A program made the position numbers and the translations under genes. A stretch of 23,408 nt of DNA from NCBI GenBank assembly GCA_964444795.1, contig CAYUIQ010000143.1:1-23408 (forward strand). Reading direction: 5' to 3'. Source of the DNA: JABMRP01 sp964444795 (lineage in GTDB: Bacteria > Planctomycetota > Planctomycetia > Pirellulales > Thermoguttaceae). The number at the start of each line of letters is the position of its first letter. Positions within the stretch are counted from its first letter, which is position 1. Of this stretch, positions 15,437 to 21,996 are shown in pieces. A model generated the notes under the pieces. The model saw only the letters and a list, made by a program, of their open reading frames with translations. It searched no databases and was not told the DNA's origin.

Positions 15437-16998
15437 TGGACGCCATTGCGATTATCACGGGCATCTGCCTGATTTCCGTCGTTGTCAGTTACGTGGCCTT
15501 CCGTCGCGGGTACACGCGGACCGCGGACGATTACTTCGTGGCCGGCTCGAGCCTCGGCTATTTTGTGCTGATCTTCAGCTTGCTCGCCTCTTTCTTGAGC
15601 GCCTTTGCCATGTTCGGTATGTCGGGGCTCGGATACCGCACCGGATTTGGTGCCCTGTTCGTGCTCACCGTGAATCTCGTTCCCCTGGGCTTTCTTTGGT
15701 ACTTCATCCATCGAAAGACATTTCTTCTCGGCAGGGCACGGAAATGGATGTCCATGGGCGCCCCCTTTGGCGAGCGCTACGGAAACGGCATGAGGATGAT
15801 GATACCGCTGGTCGTGCTGGTGGCTTCGGTGCCCTATCTGGTGGCTCAGCTCCAGGGCATCGCCGGGATGATCGAGGCCATGAGCGACGACAAGATTTCT
15901 TATGAAGCGGGCCTGTTTTTCGTGCCGGCGTTCATTGCCCTGTATCTGATCATGGGCGGTATGAAGGGCGCTGCCTGGGTAAATACGATCCAAGGCGTGT
16001 TTTTCACGGTGATGGTTTTCGTGCTGTTCTACAAGGTGATGGCCGAGAACGGCGGGTTCGGTCCGACCATGGAGATTGTTTCCCAGAAGCATCCCAAGCT
16101 TTTCCGGCTTGGCGAGGAAGGCTGGAGTCTTCCGATGATCTTCGGATTTGCCGCGGCCATGTGCCTGGGCTCCGTCTGTTTCCCGCAGCCGTACATGCAT
16201 GCCTATTCCAGCCGTACGGCCAAGGGATTCAAGACCATGGTGGTCGTTTTCGGCGCGATCTGCGTGATCGTGATCGGCATGACGACCATGATTGGCATTG
16301 GAGCCAGGTCACTGGAACTGGCCAATCGGCCCGAGCTTTCCGGTGAAGTGCTTGAGAAGGCAGCAGACACAGTGTACGGTCTTGCCGCCAAGGAGACGCT
16401 GCCCCTTTGGCTCGCCGCGCTGGCGGTGGCCGGTGGTTTTACGGCCGCGATGACCACGGTCAACGGTGTGGTCTTCGGTCATGCCACCAATATGGCCAAT
16501 GATGTTTACAAGTTGTTCAAGCCGGAGGCAAAGACAAAGGAACTTGTCCGCTTCGGCCAACTGTGTGTTGGGGGCATCATGGCCGTTTGCGTGGCCATCG
16601 CCTGGATTTCTGATACGTCCGTGGCCGAACTGGCGGTGATTGCTTTCGGTATCAGCGCGGTGACGATCTTCCCGCTTTGGGGCGCCTATTTCTGGCGACG
16701 CGCCACGCGCTACGGGGCGATTGCCGCCACGGTCGTCGGCGTCGGTATGAACGTCGCGTTTCTTATCGCCGGCGGAAAAGCCATGGTCCTGTTTCCCCAG
16801 GCCTCTTTGTTCAACCTGAACGGGTTCTTGGCGTCGTTCATTGCGGCGGGGATTGTCTTCTTCGGCGTATCCTTGGTCACGCCCCTGGGCGAAACGGAGA
16901 AGAGAAGTCTGGGGCTGTTCTTCCATCCGGCGTTGGAATTGAAAAGGGAGAGAAAGGAGGACCTGAAGGGCCTTTCGGATGCCAAAATCATTCCCTAA
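15436..16998 (+). CDS. Sodium:solute symporter (SSS family)
   Basis: Protein of 520 residues with about 13 membrane helices, the normal SSS length. Family hallmarks are 'RTADDYFVAGSSLGYFVLIFSLLASFLSAFAMFGMSGLGYRTG' (28-70), 'YLIMGGMKGAAWVNTIQGVFF' (170-190), the region usually carrying the SSS signature, and 'AALAVAGGFTAAMTTVNGVVFGHATNMANDVYK' in the helix 8-9 region, where Thr/Ser residues contribute to sodium binding. It imports a small solute with Na+. Substrate cannot be read from sequence: SSS members carry sugars, sialic acid, monocarboxylates, amino acids or pantothenate. The neighbouring lyase and sialidase-like genes make a sugar acid attractive but unproven. It is the last gene of the DUF1097 unit; the C-terminus is charged and cytoplasmic. 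Confidence 0.93.
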   Translation: MDAIAIITGICLISVVVSYVAFRRGYTRTADDYFVAGSSLGYFVLIFSLLASFLSAFAMFGMSGLGYRTGFGALFVLTVNLVPLGFLWYFIHRKTFLLGRARKWMSMGAPFGERYGNGMRMMIPLVVLVASVPYLVAQLQGIAGMIEAMSDDKISYEAGLFFVPAFIALYLIMGGMKGAAWVNTIQGVFFTVMVFVLFYKVMAENGGFGPTMEIVSQKHPKLFRLGEEGWSLPMIFGFAAAMCLGSVCFPQPYMHAYSSRTAKGFKTMVVVFGAICVIVIGMTTMIGIGARSLELANRPELSGEVLEKAADTVYGLAAKETLPLWLAALAVAGGFTAAMTTVNGVVFGHATNMANDVYKLFKPEAKTKELVRFGQLCVGGIMAVCVAIAWISDTSVAELAVIAFGISAVTIFPLWGAYFWRRATRYGAIAATVVGVGMNVAFLIAGGKAMVLFPQASLFNLNGFLASFIAAGIVFFGVSLVTPLGETEKRSLGLFFHPALELKRERKEDLKGLSDAKIIP

Positions 16999-17096
16999 GT
17001 TCGGAAAATGGACTGGAGTGAAGATCCAACCCCCTCTTCTTGCCGTAGATTCTACTAAGTATCGTGTCGGATAGAGTTTGCGTTGACATGAAAGCT

Positions 17097-17143
17097 CCTG
17101 TATTTTCACGAATACCCCCTTTTTTTCGTGAATGGTCAACAGG
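17097..17143. terminator. Compound hairpin after the symporter gene (possible terminator or leader structure)
   Basis: Outer pair CCTGT (17097-17101) / ACAGG (17139-17143) and inner pair TTCACGAA (17105-17112) / TTCGTGAA (17125-17132), with a 12-base loop containing C5-T7. It is the only sizeable hairpin between the operon end (16998) and the next gene. There is no T-tract after the stem, the loop holds it instead, so a classic intrinsic terminator is doubtful. Confidence 0.3.
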
Positions 17144-17267
17144 AAGTCACATACGGACCCCCTTGCGTTATCCGTGCCTTGCCTTCCCGTTCGGCAAGTT
17201 GCGATGGTGGTCCCACACACCGTTCGCCATAGCACCCGAGACGGCAAACGTCCCCCTTTTTCCGCCG

Positions 17268-17297
17268 GAGACAGCCATACCCAAGATCTGGTACAAT
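17268..17297 (+). promoter_or_regulatory. Possible promoter of the hemX-hemA unit
   Basis: TACAAT (17292-17297) matches a -10 box at 5 of 6 bases. GAGACA (17268-17273), 18 bases upstream, matches TTGACA at 4 of 6. It precedes the hemX-like start by 48-77 bases. Unproven. Confidence 0.3.
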
Positions 17298-17374
17298 GAG
17301 AGGTTGCCCCGACGACGAAAACGGCCGGGTGTCTGGCCCGAGGGGTGGGATACTCTCGCAAAGCGGCGACGGCT

Positions 17375-18307
17375 ATGCTCTCCGGAATCGGTATTCCTTG
17401 TTTCGCCACCAGTTACGCGATTGCCCTGATCTTGGAGATCACCCGGCTTTTCTTCCGCAGCGGTGTGCGTGGGGCGGTGATGTTGGGGTTTGCGGGGACC
17501 GGTCTCGTCTTCCACACGGCGTACCTCTGCTATCAGGCGATCGATCGGAACGGTGCCGAAGCGGCCAACGGATACCAATCACCCCTGTCCAGCGAGCAGG
17601 ACTGGTATCTGGTCGCCGCTTGGGCGCTGGTGGCCACGTATTTGTACCTCACCTACCACTACCCGCGGGCCGGGTTCGGGCTATTTGTGCTACCCCTAGT
17701 GTTGGGGTTAGTAGGCACGGCCCAATGGTTCGCCGATTCGGCACCCTTCGGCACCCAAGCGGCGTCGCGGGTCTGGGGAGCCATTCACGGCACGACGGTT
17801 GTGTTGGCCACCGTGGCCGTGTTGGTAGGGTTCGTGGCCGGCATGATGTATCTCGTGCAGGCCCGGCGGCTGAAACACAAACTCCCCCCGATGGGCGGTC
17901 TGCGATTGCCCAGCCTCGAACGGCTCCAGCAGACCAACAGCCGGGCGATCGTGATCTCGGTGCTGATGCTCGGCACGGGCGTGCTCTCGGGAATCGTGCT
18001 CGACCAAATCAACACCCACCGGGATATCGGCAGCCTGCCGCTGACCGACCCCTTCGTCTTCAGCACCCTGATCATGCTTCTCTGGCTGTTGATTGCGGCG
18101 GGAATCATCGTGCTTTATCGCCCGGCCCGGGTCGGACGCAAGGTGGTCTATCTCACCCTGTTCAGCTTCGTGTTTCTAGTCTTGGCCCTGGCCGCCGGGT
18201 TGTTTCTCGATACGCAACACGGCGGAGTGCGGCCGGTTCAGAGCCCCTCGACGGAGCCGGCCACCGAAGACCTTTCCTTCGGCCGGCACGAGGAGGCCAG
18301 CGCATGA
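17375..18307 (+). CDS. hemX: HemX / CcsA-type multi-pass membrane protein
   Basis: About eight membrane helices in 310 residues. The start is not certain: ATG 17375 gives 'MLSGIGIPCFATSYAIALILE', the usual opening of the family, while GTG 17345 would add ten polar residues; neither has a strong ribosome site. The conserved 'RVWGAIHGT' (132-140) and 'LVQARRLKHKLPP ... LPSLERLQQTNSRAI' (160-192) match the HemX branch of the cytochrome c assembly (CcsA) family. The Trp-rich heme-handling motif of true CcsA is not visible. HemX homologues are known to affect glutamyl-tRNA reductase levels. Here the stop codon overlaps the hemA start by four bases (ATGA), so the two are translationally coupled. 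The protein ends in a polar tail after the last helix. Confidence 0.82.
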   Translation: MLSGIGIPCFATSYAIALILEITRLFFRSGVRGAVMLGFAGTGLVFHTAYLCYQAIDRNGAEAANGYQSPLSSEQDWYLVAAWALVATYLYLTYHYPRAGFGLFVLPLVLGLVGTAQWFADSAPFGTQAASRVWGAIHGTTVVLATVAVLVGFVAGMMYLVQARRLKHKLPPMGGLRLPSLERLQQTNSRAIVISVLMLGTGVLSGIVLDQINTHRDIGSLPLTDPFVFSTLIMLLWLLIAAGIIVLYRPARVGRKVVYLTLFSFVFLVLALAAGLFLDTQHGGVRPVQSPSTEPATEDLSFGRHEEASA

Positions 18308-19578
18308 AGGTGCAGGCCGTCGGTTGCAGCCACCATCAGGAGTCGATCGCGATTCGCGAACGGCTGGCGTTCGGTCCGGAGCAGACGTGCGCGGCGTTGG
18401 CCCAATTGCGCCGCGAGTTTCCCCGCGTCGAGGCCGTGTTGCTGTCGACCTGCAACCGGGTCGAACTCTACATGGCCTCGGAGGAGCCGGCCGATGTCCC
18501 GCCGCACGAGGAGATGGTCGGGTTTTGTGCCCGATTCCACCAGCTCGATCCCTCGGAAGTCACCGGCCATCTCTGGCGGCAGAGCGACCGGGAAGTGGTG
18601 CGCCATTTGTTCCGCGTGGCGGCCAGCCTCGATAGCATGGTGGTCGGCGAGTCGCAGATTCTCTCGCAGGTGAAGCAGGCCTATCAGACGGCGACCGAGC
18701 AGGACGCCGCCGGTCCGCTGACCCATGCCGTGTTTCAAGCGGCGCTGCGCGTGGCCCGGCGAGTAGCCGGCGAGACGGCCCTGCACCAGCACCGCGTGAG
18801 TATCCCCAGCGTGGCGGTGGCCGACTTCGCCCAGCAGATCTTCGAGCGGTTCGACGACAAACAGACGCTGGTGATCGGGGCCGGCGAAATGGCCGAGGAA
18901 ACGCTCCGCTACCTCAAGGACGAAGGCGCCGGCGAGGTGACGGTCGTCAACCGTAGTCCCCAACGGGCCGAGAGCTTGGCCGCCCGGTGGAAGGGCCACG
19001 CACGACCTTGGGAAGAGTTGCCCGAGGCCCTGGTGGCCGCTGATTTGGTGATCAGTACCACCGGAGCCGGGGAGCCGATCATCGATCAGGCCGGATTTGA
19101 ACGAATCGCGCCGCGGCGTTATGAACGGCCCCTGTTCGTACTCGATCTGGCGGTACCCCGCGATTTCGACCCCGCGGTGGGCGAATTTCCCGACGTCTAC
19201 CTCTATTCGATCGACGATCTCCAGGCGGCCTGCCGGCAGAACCGGCAGCGGCGCGACAAGGAGCTTCCCGCCGCCGCCCGGATCGTCGACAGCGAGACCG
19301 AGAAGTTCATGGCCGCCGCCAACCATCGGGCGACCGGACCGTTGATCCGGCAACTCAAACAGGGTTGGCAGGAGCCGAAGGAAGAGGAAATCCGCCGCCT
19401 GTTCAACAAGCTCCCCAACTTGGACCAGCACGACCGGGACGAAGTATGCCAATCGTTCGACCGGCTGATCAACAAGCTTCTGCACCCGCCGCTGGAATCG
19501 CTCCGCGACGAATCCCGCCACGGCATCCCCCACGCGTTGCTGGACGCGCTGGCCAAGTTGTTTCGGCTGCGGGATTGA
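18304..19578 (+). CDS. hemA: Glutamyl-tRNA reductase
   Basis: Catalyses NADPH-dependent reduction of glutamyl-tRNA(Glu) to glutamate-1-semialdehyde, the first committed step of C5-pathway tetrapyrrole synthesis. 424 residues, the normal length. The catalytic Cys50 lies in 'LLSTCNRVELY'; 'SMVVGESQILSQVKQAY' (111-127) is the conserved substrate-binding segment. The NADPH-binding loop is 'LVIGAGEMAEETLRYL' (189-204) followed by 'VTVVNRS'; 'LVISTTGAGEPII' (248-260) and 'FVLDLAVPRDFDP' (278-290) complete the nucleotide domain. A C-terminal helical dimerisation domain spans about 310-424. The start ATG 18304 lies within the hemX stop (ATGA overlap). The frame is open upstream of this ATG to 17296, but that part is antisense-like low-complexity sequence overlapping hemX and is not coding. 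Confidence 0.97.
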   Translation: MKVQAVGCSHHQESIAIRERLAFGPEQTCAALAQLRREFPRVEAVLLSTCNRVELYMASEEPADVPPHEEMVGFCARFHQLDPSEVTGHLWRQSDREVVRHLFRVAASLDSMVVGESQILSQVKQAYQTATEQDAAGPLTHAVFQAALRVARRVAGETALHQHRVSIPSVAVADFAQQIFERFDDKQTLVIGAGEMAEETLRYLKDEGAGEVTVVNRSPQRAESLAARWKGHARPWEELPEALVAADLVISTTGAGEPIIDQAGFERIAPRRYERPLFVLDLAVPRDFDPAVGEFPDVYLYSIDDLQAACRQNRQRRDKELPAAARIVDSETEKFMAAANHRATGPLIRQLKQGWQEPKEEEIRRLFNKLPNLDQHDRDEVCQSFDRLINKLLHPPLESLRDESRHGIPHALLDALAKLFRLRD

Positions 19579-19588
19579 ACGGACGGCT

Positions 19589-19612
19589 GTACGATGAGCC
19601 TCCGAGCCCGTC
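19589..19612. repeat. 24-base dispersed motif, copy 1
   Basis: GTACGATG followed by a short GC-rich hairpin-like stretch and AGCCCGTC, 11 bases after the hemA stop. It matches the stretch at 23355-23378 in 21 of 24 positions. Both copies lie just past a stop codon in non-coding DNA, as expected of a dispersed intergenic repeat. Confidence 0.6.
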
Positions 19613-19628
19613 AAGAATCATCGAAGCC

Positions 19629-19678
19629 CAAAGCCGAGCCCAAAGCCCAAAGCCGGCAAAGCCGGGCAGGGCAAAGCC
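19629..19678. repeat. Short irregular direct repeat CAAAGCC x5
   Basis: CAAAGCC occurs at 19629, 19641, 19648, 19657 and 19672, with spacers of 0-8 bases. It forms a low-complexity tract between the 24-base motif and the palindrome at 19681. Polymerase slippage is the likely origin. Confidence 0.6.
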
Positions 19679-19722
19679 GGGACAGTCACCTATTTCGCCT
19701 CGCAATAGAGGTGACTGTCTCC
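19679..19722. repeat. REP-like palindrome between convergent genes
   Basis: GACAGTCACC (19681-19690) pairs perfectly with GGTGACTGTC (19710-19719), and TATT (19691-19694) with AATA (19704-19707) after a 2-base bulge; the loop is 9 bases. Flanking GGG and CCC extend the stem. It could also stop transcription from both hemA and the converging ThuA gene, although no T-tract is present. The GGGACAG start recalls the element at 9502. Confidence 0.7.
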
Positions 19723-19780
19723 CTCTTCCCCCGCTGCTACTGCACGCCGAGCACAAGTGCCCGGGCCAAACTTCGCCTGC

Positions 19781-20656
19781 TCACTCCCTCACGCTCGCCT
19801 TGTCGGCGGTGGGGAAGTCGGCGGGGACCTTTTGCGTGACCTTGCCCGTGGTGGCCCATTCGGCGCCGCGCTGGTATGTGGCGATGAAAGCGACGCTAGC
19901 CATTTGCGTCGGCGTATGGCCCAGGGCCGTGTGGAAGACGCGCCCCTTACCGTAGGTGATCGTCATCAGGATCGGTTCGTGTTCGTCGCTCCCGCCCTTG
20001 TCCTTGGGCGCAAACGCGGTGGCCAACACGGTCAGGTTCTTCGCCGGGCCGCGAAGCCAGCCGTACAGTTCGTCGGGCACCTGCATAAAGGCCTCGGGCA
20101 GCCCCTCGGTGATCGGATGGTTCGACTCGCGAACGACCAGTTGGAACGGCTGCTGCGGACCGTGTCCTCCACCGCGCCCGGGAGTCATGTCGCGGACAAA
20201 TTTGCCGTCGCGCCAGCGAACATACGGCCCGGCCGTTTCGTTGCGCCGTCCCCAACCGCCCAGGCCGGTGATCTCGTTATACTCTTTCCACTGAGGGAAG
20301 GCCGCACAGGCAAAGTGAAAGACCACCAGTCCACCGCCGCCGGAGACGTACTCGACAAACGCCTTTTGCGTTTCTTCCGGCCAGTCGGCCCCCTGGTAGT
20401 TGGTCACCACAAGATCGTAGTCGGCGAACTTCGGCTTGAATCCGCTCATGTCTTCACCCTTGGGAGGCGAGGTGGCCACGTCGACGGCAAACAGGCCTGT
20501 TTCTTCCAGCAGCGTCTCCAGAACCGGCGTGGTCGATTTCCAGTCGTGGCCGTTCTGGCCGTCGACGATCAACGCCTTGTGCGGGGGCGCGGCCCAAGCG
20601 GCGGCGGCCAACACACACCAAACTCCCAACGCGCCAATCCAGTGTTTCTTCGACAT
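19781..20656 (-). CDS. Secreted ThuA-domain protein (second of two)
   Basis: Protein of 291 residues with a Sec signal (about 5-23, 'AAAAWAAPP'); AGAAGGAG lies close before ATG 20656. ThuA-fold motifs: 'KALIVDGQNGHDWKSTTPVLETLLEETG' (27-54), 'YDLVVTNYQGADWPEETQKAFVEYVSGGGGLVVFHFACAAF' (80-120), 'MTITYGKGRVFHTALGHTPTQM' (231-252) and a final 'RGAEWATTGKV'. It shares this layout with the protein at 13303-14115, but is longer in the middle (a Gly/Arg-rich insert at 133-165) and clearly diverged. Family members are linked to sugar catabolism; the activity is unknown. It is alone on the minus strand between hemA (convergent) and the EEP gene (divergent). Confidence 0.87.
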   Translation of the reverse strand: MSKKHWIGALGVWCVLAAAAWAAPPHKALIVDGQNGHDWKSTTPVLETLLEETGLFAVDVATSPPKGEDMSGFKPKFADYDLVVTNYQGADWPEETQKAFVEYVSGGGGLVVFHFACAAFPQWKEYNEITGLGGWGRRNETAGPYVRWRDGKFVRDMTPGRGGGHGPQQPFQLVVRESNHPITEGLPEAFMQVPDELYGWLRGPAKNLTVLATAFAPKDKGGSDEHEPILMTITYGKGRVFHTALGHTPTQMASVAFIATYQRGAEWATTGKVTQKVPADFPTADKASVRE

Positions 20657-20765
20657 CGTCTTGCTCCTTCTGAGGGTGAATCAATACCAACAGCCTGCGA
20701 TACCGCCGCAAGCTTAACAGGTCGAAGCGGCCGACGAAACACTTGGGGCAGAGGAAACGGCAACG

Positions 20766-20784
20766 CCCCCCGGCATTCGGGGGG
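20766..20784. repeat. GC-rich hairpin CCCCCCG-GCATT-CGGGGGG
   Basis: Perfect 7-bp stem with a 5-base loop; the stem can be lengthened with AA/TT if one G is bulged. It lies between divergent genes and has no T-tract on either side, so a terminator is unlikely. A palindromic repeat or a leader hairpin is possible. Confidence 0.5.
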
Positions 20785-21021
20785 GTTCTGTGTGTCGCCC
20801 GTGTTAGCCATTTTTCGCCTACCTGGACATCGAGCTATTCACGAGCGGATCAAACCGTGCGAGAATGGCCCTTCGAGAGTGACGCCGCGATAATGACATT
20901 GCGGCCACTGATCCCATGTTCCACCCATGAGAACGATGTCGTCCACCGGCGATCAAAGAGACTGTGCCACCCAAAACACCGCCGAGGAGCCTGTCGGTCG
21001 GAAGAGAATCACCCCCCTGCG

Positions 21022-21029
21022 AAGGAGGG
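21022..21029 (+). promoter_or_regulatory. Strong ribosome site AAGGAGGG that fixes the EEP start
   Basis: A near-perfect Shine-Dalgarno 8 bases before ATG 21038. The upstream in-frame ATGs (20927, 20936) have none, so translation most likely begins at 21038. Confidence 0.7.
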
Positions 21030-21037
21030 TGCGACGA

Positions 21038-21973
21038 ATGCTTGTCGGTTGCCTAATTCTGGCGGCGGCGGCTGCGGTCCTGGTGGTTGGGTTTTGCCTG
21101 GCCACGCGGGGACCGACGGACGTTGCGCTTTCGGATTCTCCTTCCCCGGCCGACCGCTCGCAGCAGAACAAACCGGCCGGCGGCCAGCGACGGTCGCTGA
21201 CGGTCATGACCCTCAATCTGGCTCACGGCCGAAAGGACGGCGCCCACCAGGCGCTTCTGTCGCCGGAGACGATCCGCTCGAATCTCGACGGCGTGGCCGC
21301 GATGCTTGCCGACGGTAAGCCCGACGTGGTCGCCTTGCAGGAGGCCGACGGACCGTCGATCTGGAGCGGTAACTTCAACCACGTCGAGTATCTGGCCCGC
21401 GAGGCCGGTTTCCCGCATTGCCTGCGTGGTGAACACGTTCGCGGGATGAAGCTCTCCTACGGCACGGCCTTGTTGTCCCGGCTCCCCATGGCCGACGGGC
21501 GGTCGGTGACGTTTCCTTCGTCCCCGCCGACGCTGACCAAGGGGTACGTCTCGGCGACCTTGGCCTGGCCGGGGGACCCGGACGCGCGGGTATGCGTGGT
21601 CTCGGTCCACTTGGATTTCTCCCGGCAGTCGGTTCGCCAGCAGCAGGTGCGGGAGATGGTCACTCGACTGTCGAAGCTTGAGGTCCCCCTGATCGTGGTG
21701 GGCGATTTCAACGATTCCTGGCAACCGGATTCCGAGCAACAGAATTCCGAGCAACGGGCCGAGAACCCGCTTCGTTATTTGGCCCGGGAACTCGATCTGC
21801 GCCCCTATGAGCCGGCCGCCGAGGAGTTGGGTACGTTTGTGTCGTCGGACCGGCGGCTCGATTGGATTCTGATCTCGCCGTCGTTGGAATTCGTCGAATA
21901 CGAAAACGTTGCCGAGGTCGTCTCCGACCATCGGGCGGTTGTCGCCGAGTTGAAAATGGCCGAGAATCCTTAG
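21038..21973 (+). CDS. Membrane-anchored endonuclease/exonuclease/phosphatase-family protein
   Basis: Protein of 311 residues from ATG 21038 (see the ribosome site entry); an ATG at 20927 would add 37 basic residues. One N-terminal hydrophobic helix (2-22) places the catalytic domain outside the cytoplasm. The EEP metal and catalytic set is visible: Asn60 in 'VMTLNLAHG', Glu102 in 'VVALQEADG', the region of His191 in 'VSVHLDFS', Asp223 and Asn225 in 'VGDFND', Asp275 in 'RLDWILIS', and Asp297-His298 in 'VSDHRAVVAEL'. Family members hydrolyse phosphodiester or phosphomonoester bonds in nucleic acids, sphingomyelin or phosphoinositides; the substrate here is unknown. A 15-base tandem duplication (21729-21755) encodes the repeated SEQ unit after the GDFND motif. 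It is followed 23 bases later by the PQQ propeller gene. Confidence 0.9.
   Translation: MLVGCLILAAAAAVLVVGFCLATRGPTDVALSDSPSPADRSQQNKPAGGQRRSLTVMTLNLAHGRKDGAHQALLSPETIRSNLDGVAAMLADGKPDVVALQEADGPSIWSGNFNHVEYLAREAGFPHCLRGEHVRGMKLSYGTALLSRLPMADGRSVTFPSSPPTLTKGYVSATLAWPGDPDARVCVVSVHLDFSRQSVRQQQVREMVTRLSKLEVPLIVVGDFNDSWQPDSEQQNSEQRAENPLRYLARELDLRPYEPAAEELGTFVSSDRRLDWILISPSLEFVEYENVAEVVSDHRAVVAELKMAENP
21727..21757 (+). repeat. 15-base tandem duplication inside the EEP gene
   Basis: ATTCCGAGCAAC is repeated with a 15-base period (21729-21740 and 21744-21755). It adds five residues (DSEQQ then NSEQR) in a surface loop and keeps the frame. Likely replication slippage. Confidence 0.75.
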
Positions 21974-21996
21974 TATCCCGCGAGGAAGGTTGTCGC

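Larger units (their letters stand above)
16999..17374. other. Intergenic region between symporter and hemX-like gene
   Basis: About 376 bases (346 if the GTG at 17345 is the hemX start). It has a compound hairpin (17097-17143), a TTGACA (17083-17088) without a good -10, and a possible promoter GAGACA-N18-TACAAT ending at 17297. A T-rich CGTCCCCCTTTTTCC at 17249-17263 resembles one arm of the element at 9502, without a partner. No small gene with a ribosome site was found. Confidence 0.45.
20657..21037. other. Divergent intergenic region between ThuA gene and EEP gene
   Basis: About 381 bases if the EEP gene starts at 21038. Contains a C/G-rich hairpin (20766-20784). From 20927 the EEP frame is already open, so an N-terminal extension of 37 residues is possible. 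I see no convincing promoter pair, and no small gene with a ribosome site. Confidence 0.45.

Noticed and set aside
15325..16200. Open frame antisense to the small subunit and symporter
   Set aside because: His/Glu-rich sequence mirrors hydrophobic codons of the membrane protein; no start signal.
17249..17263. CGTCCCCCTTTTTCC resembling the other arm of the 9502 element
   Set aside because: Single arm without a partner; chance or decay cannot be told apart.
17296..18303. Upstream extension of the hemA frame
   Set aside because: It overlaps the hemX-like gene in another frame and is Arg/Pro-rich; hemA homologues begin at the 'MKVQAVGCSHH' Met.
18238..19614. 458-codon open frame antisense to hemA
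   Set aside because: hemA is certain. The antisense frame reads as low-complexity Gly/Arg/His-rich sequence with no family motif.
19679..19722. Intrinsic terminator shared by hemA and the second ThuA gene
   Set aside because: The stem is good but there is no T-tract on either side, and the shape fits a REP-like palindrome better; termination remains only possible.
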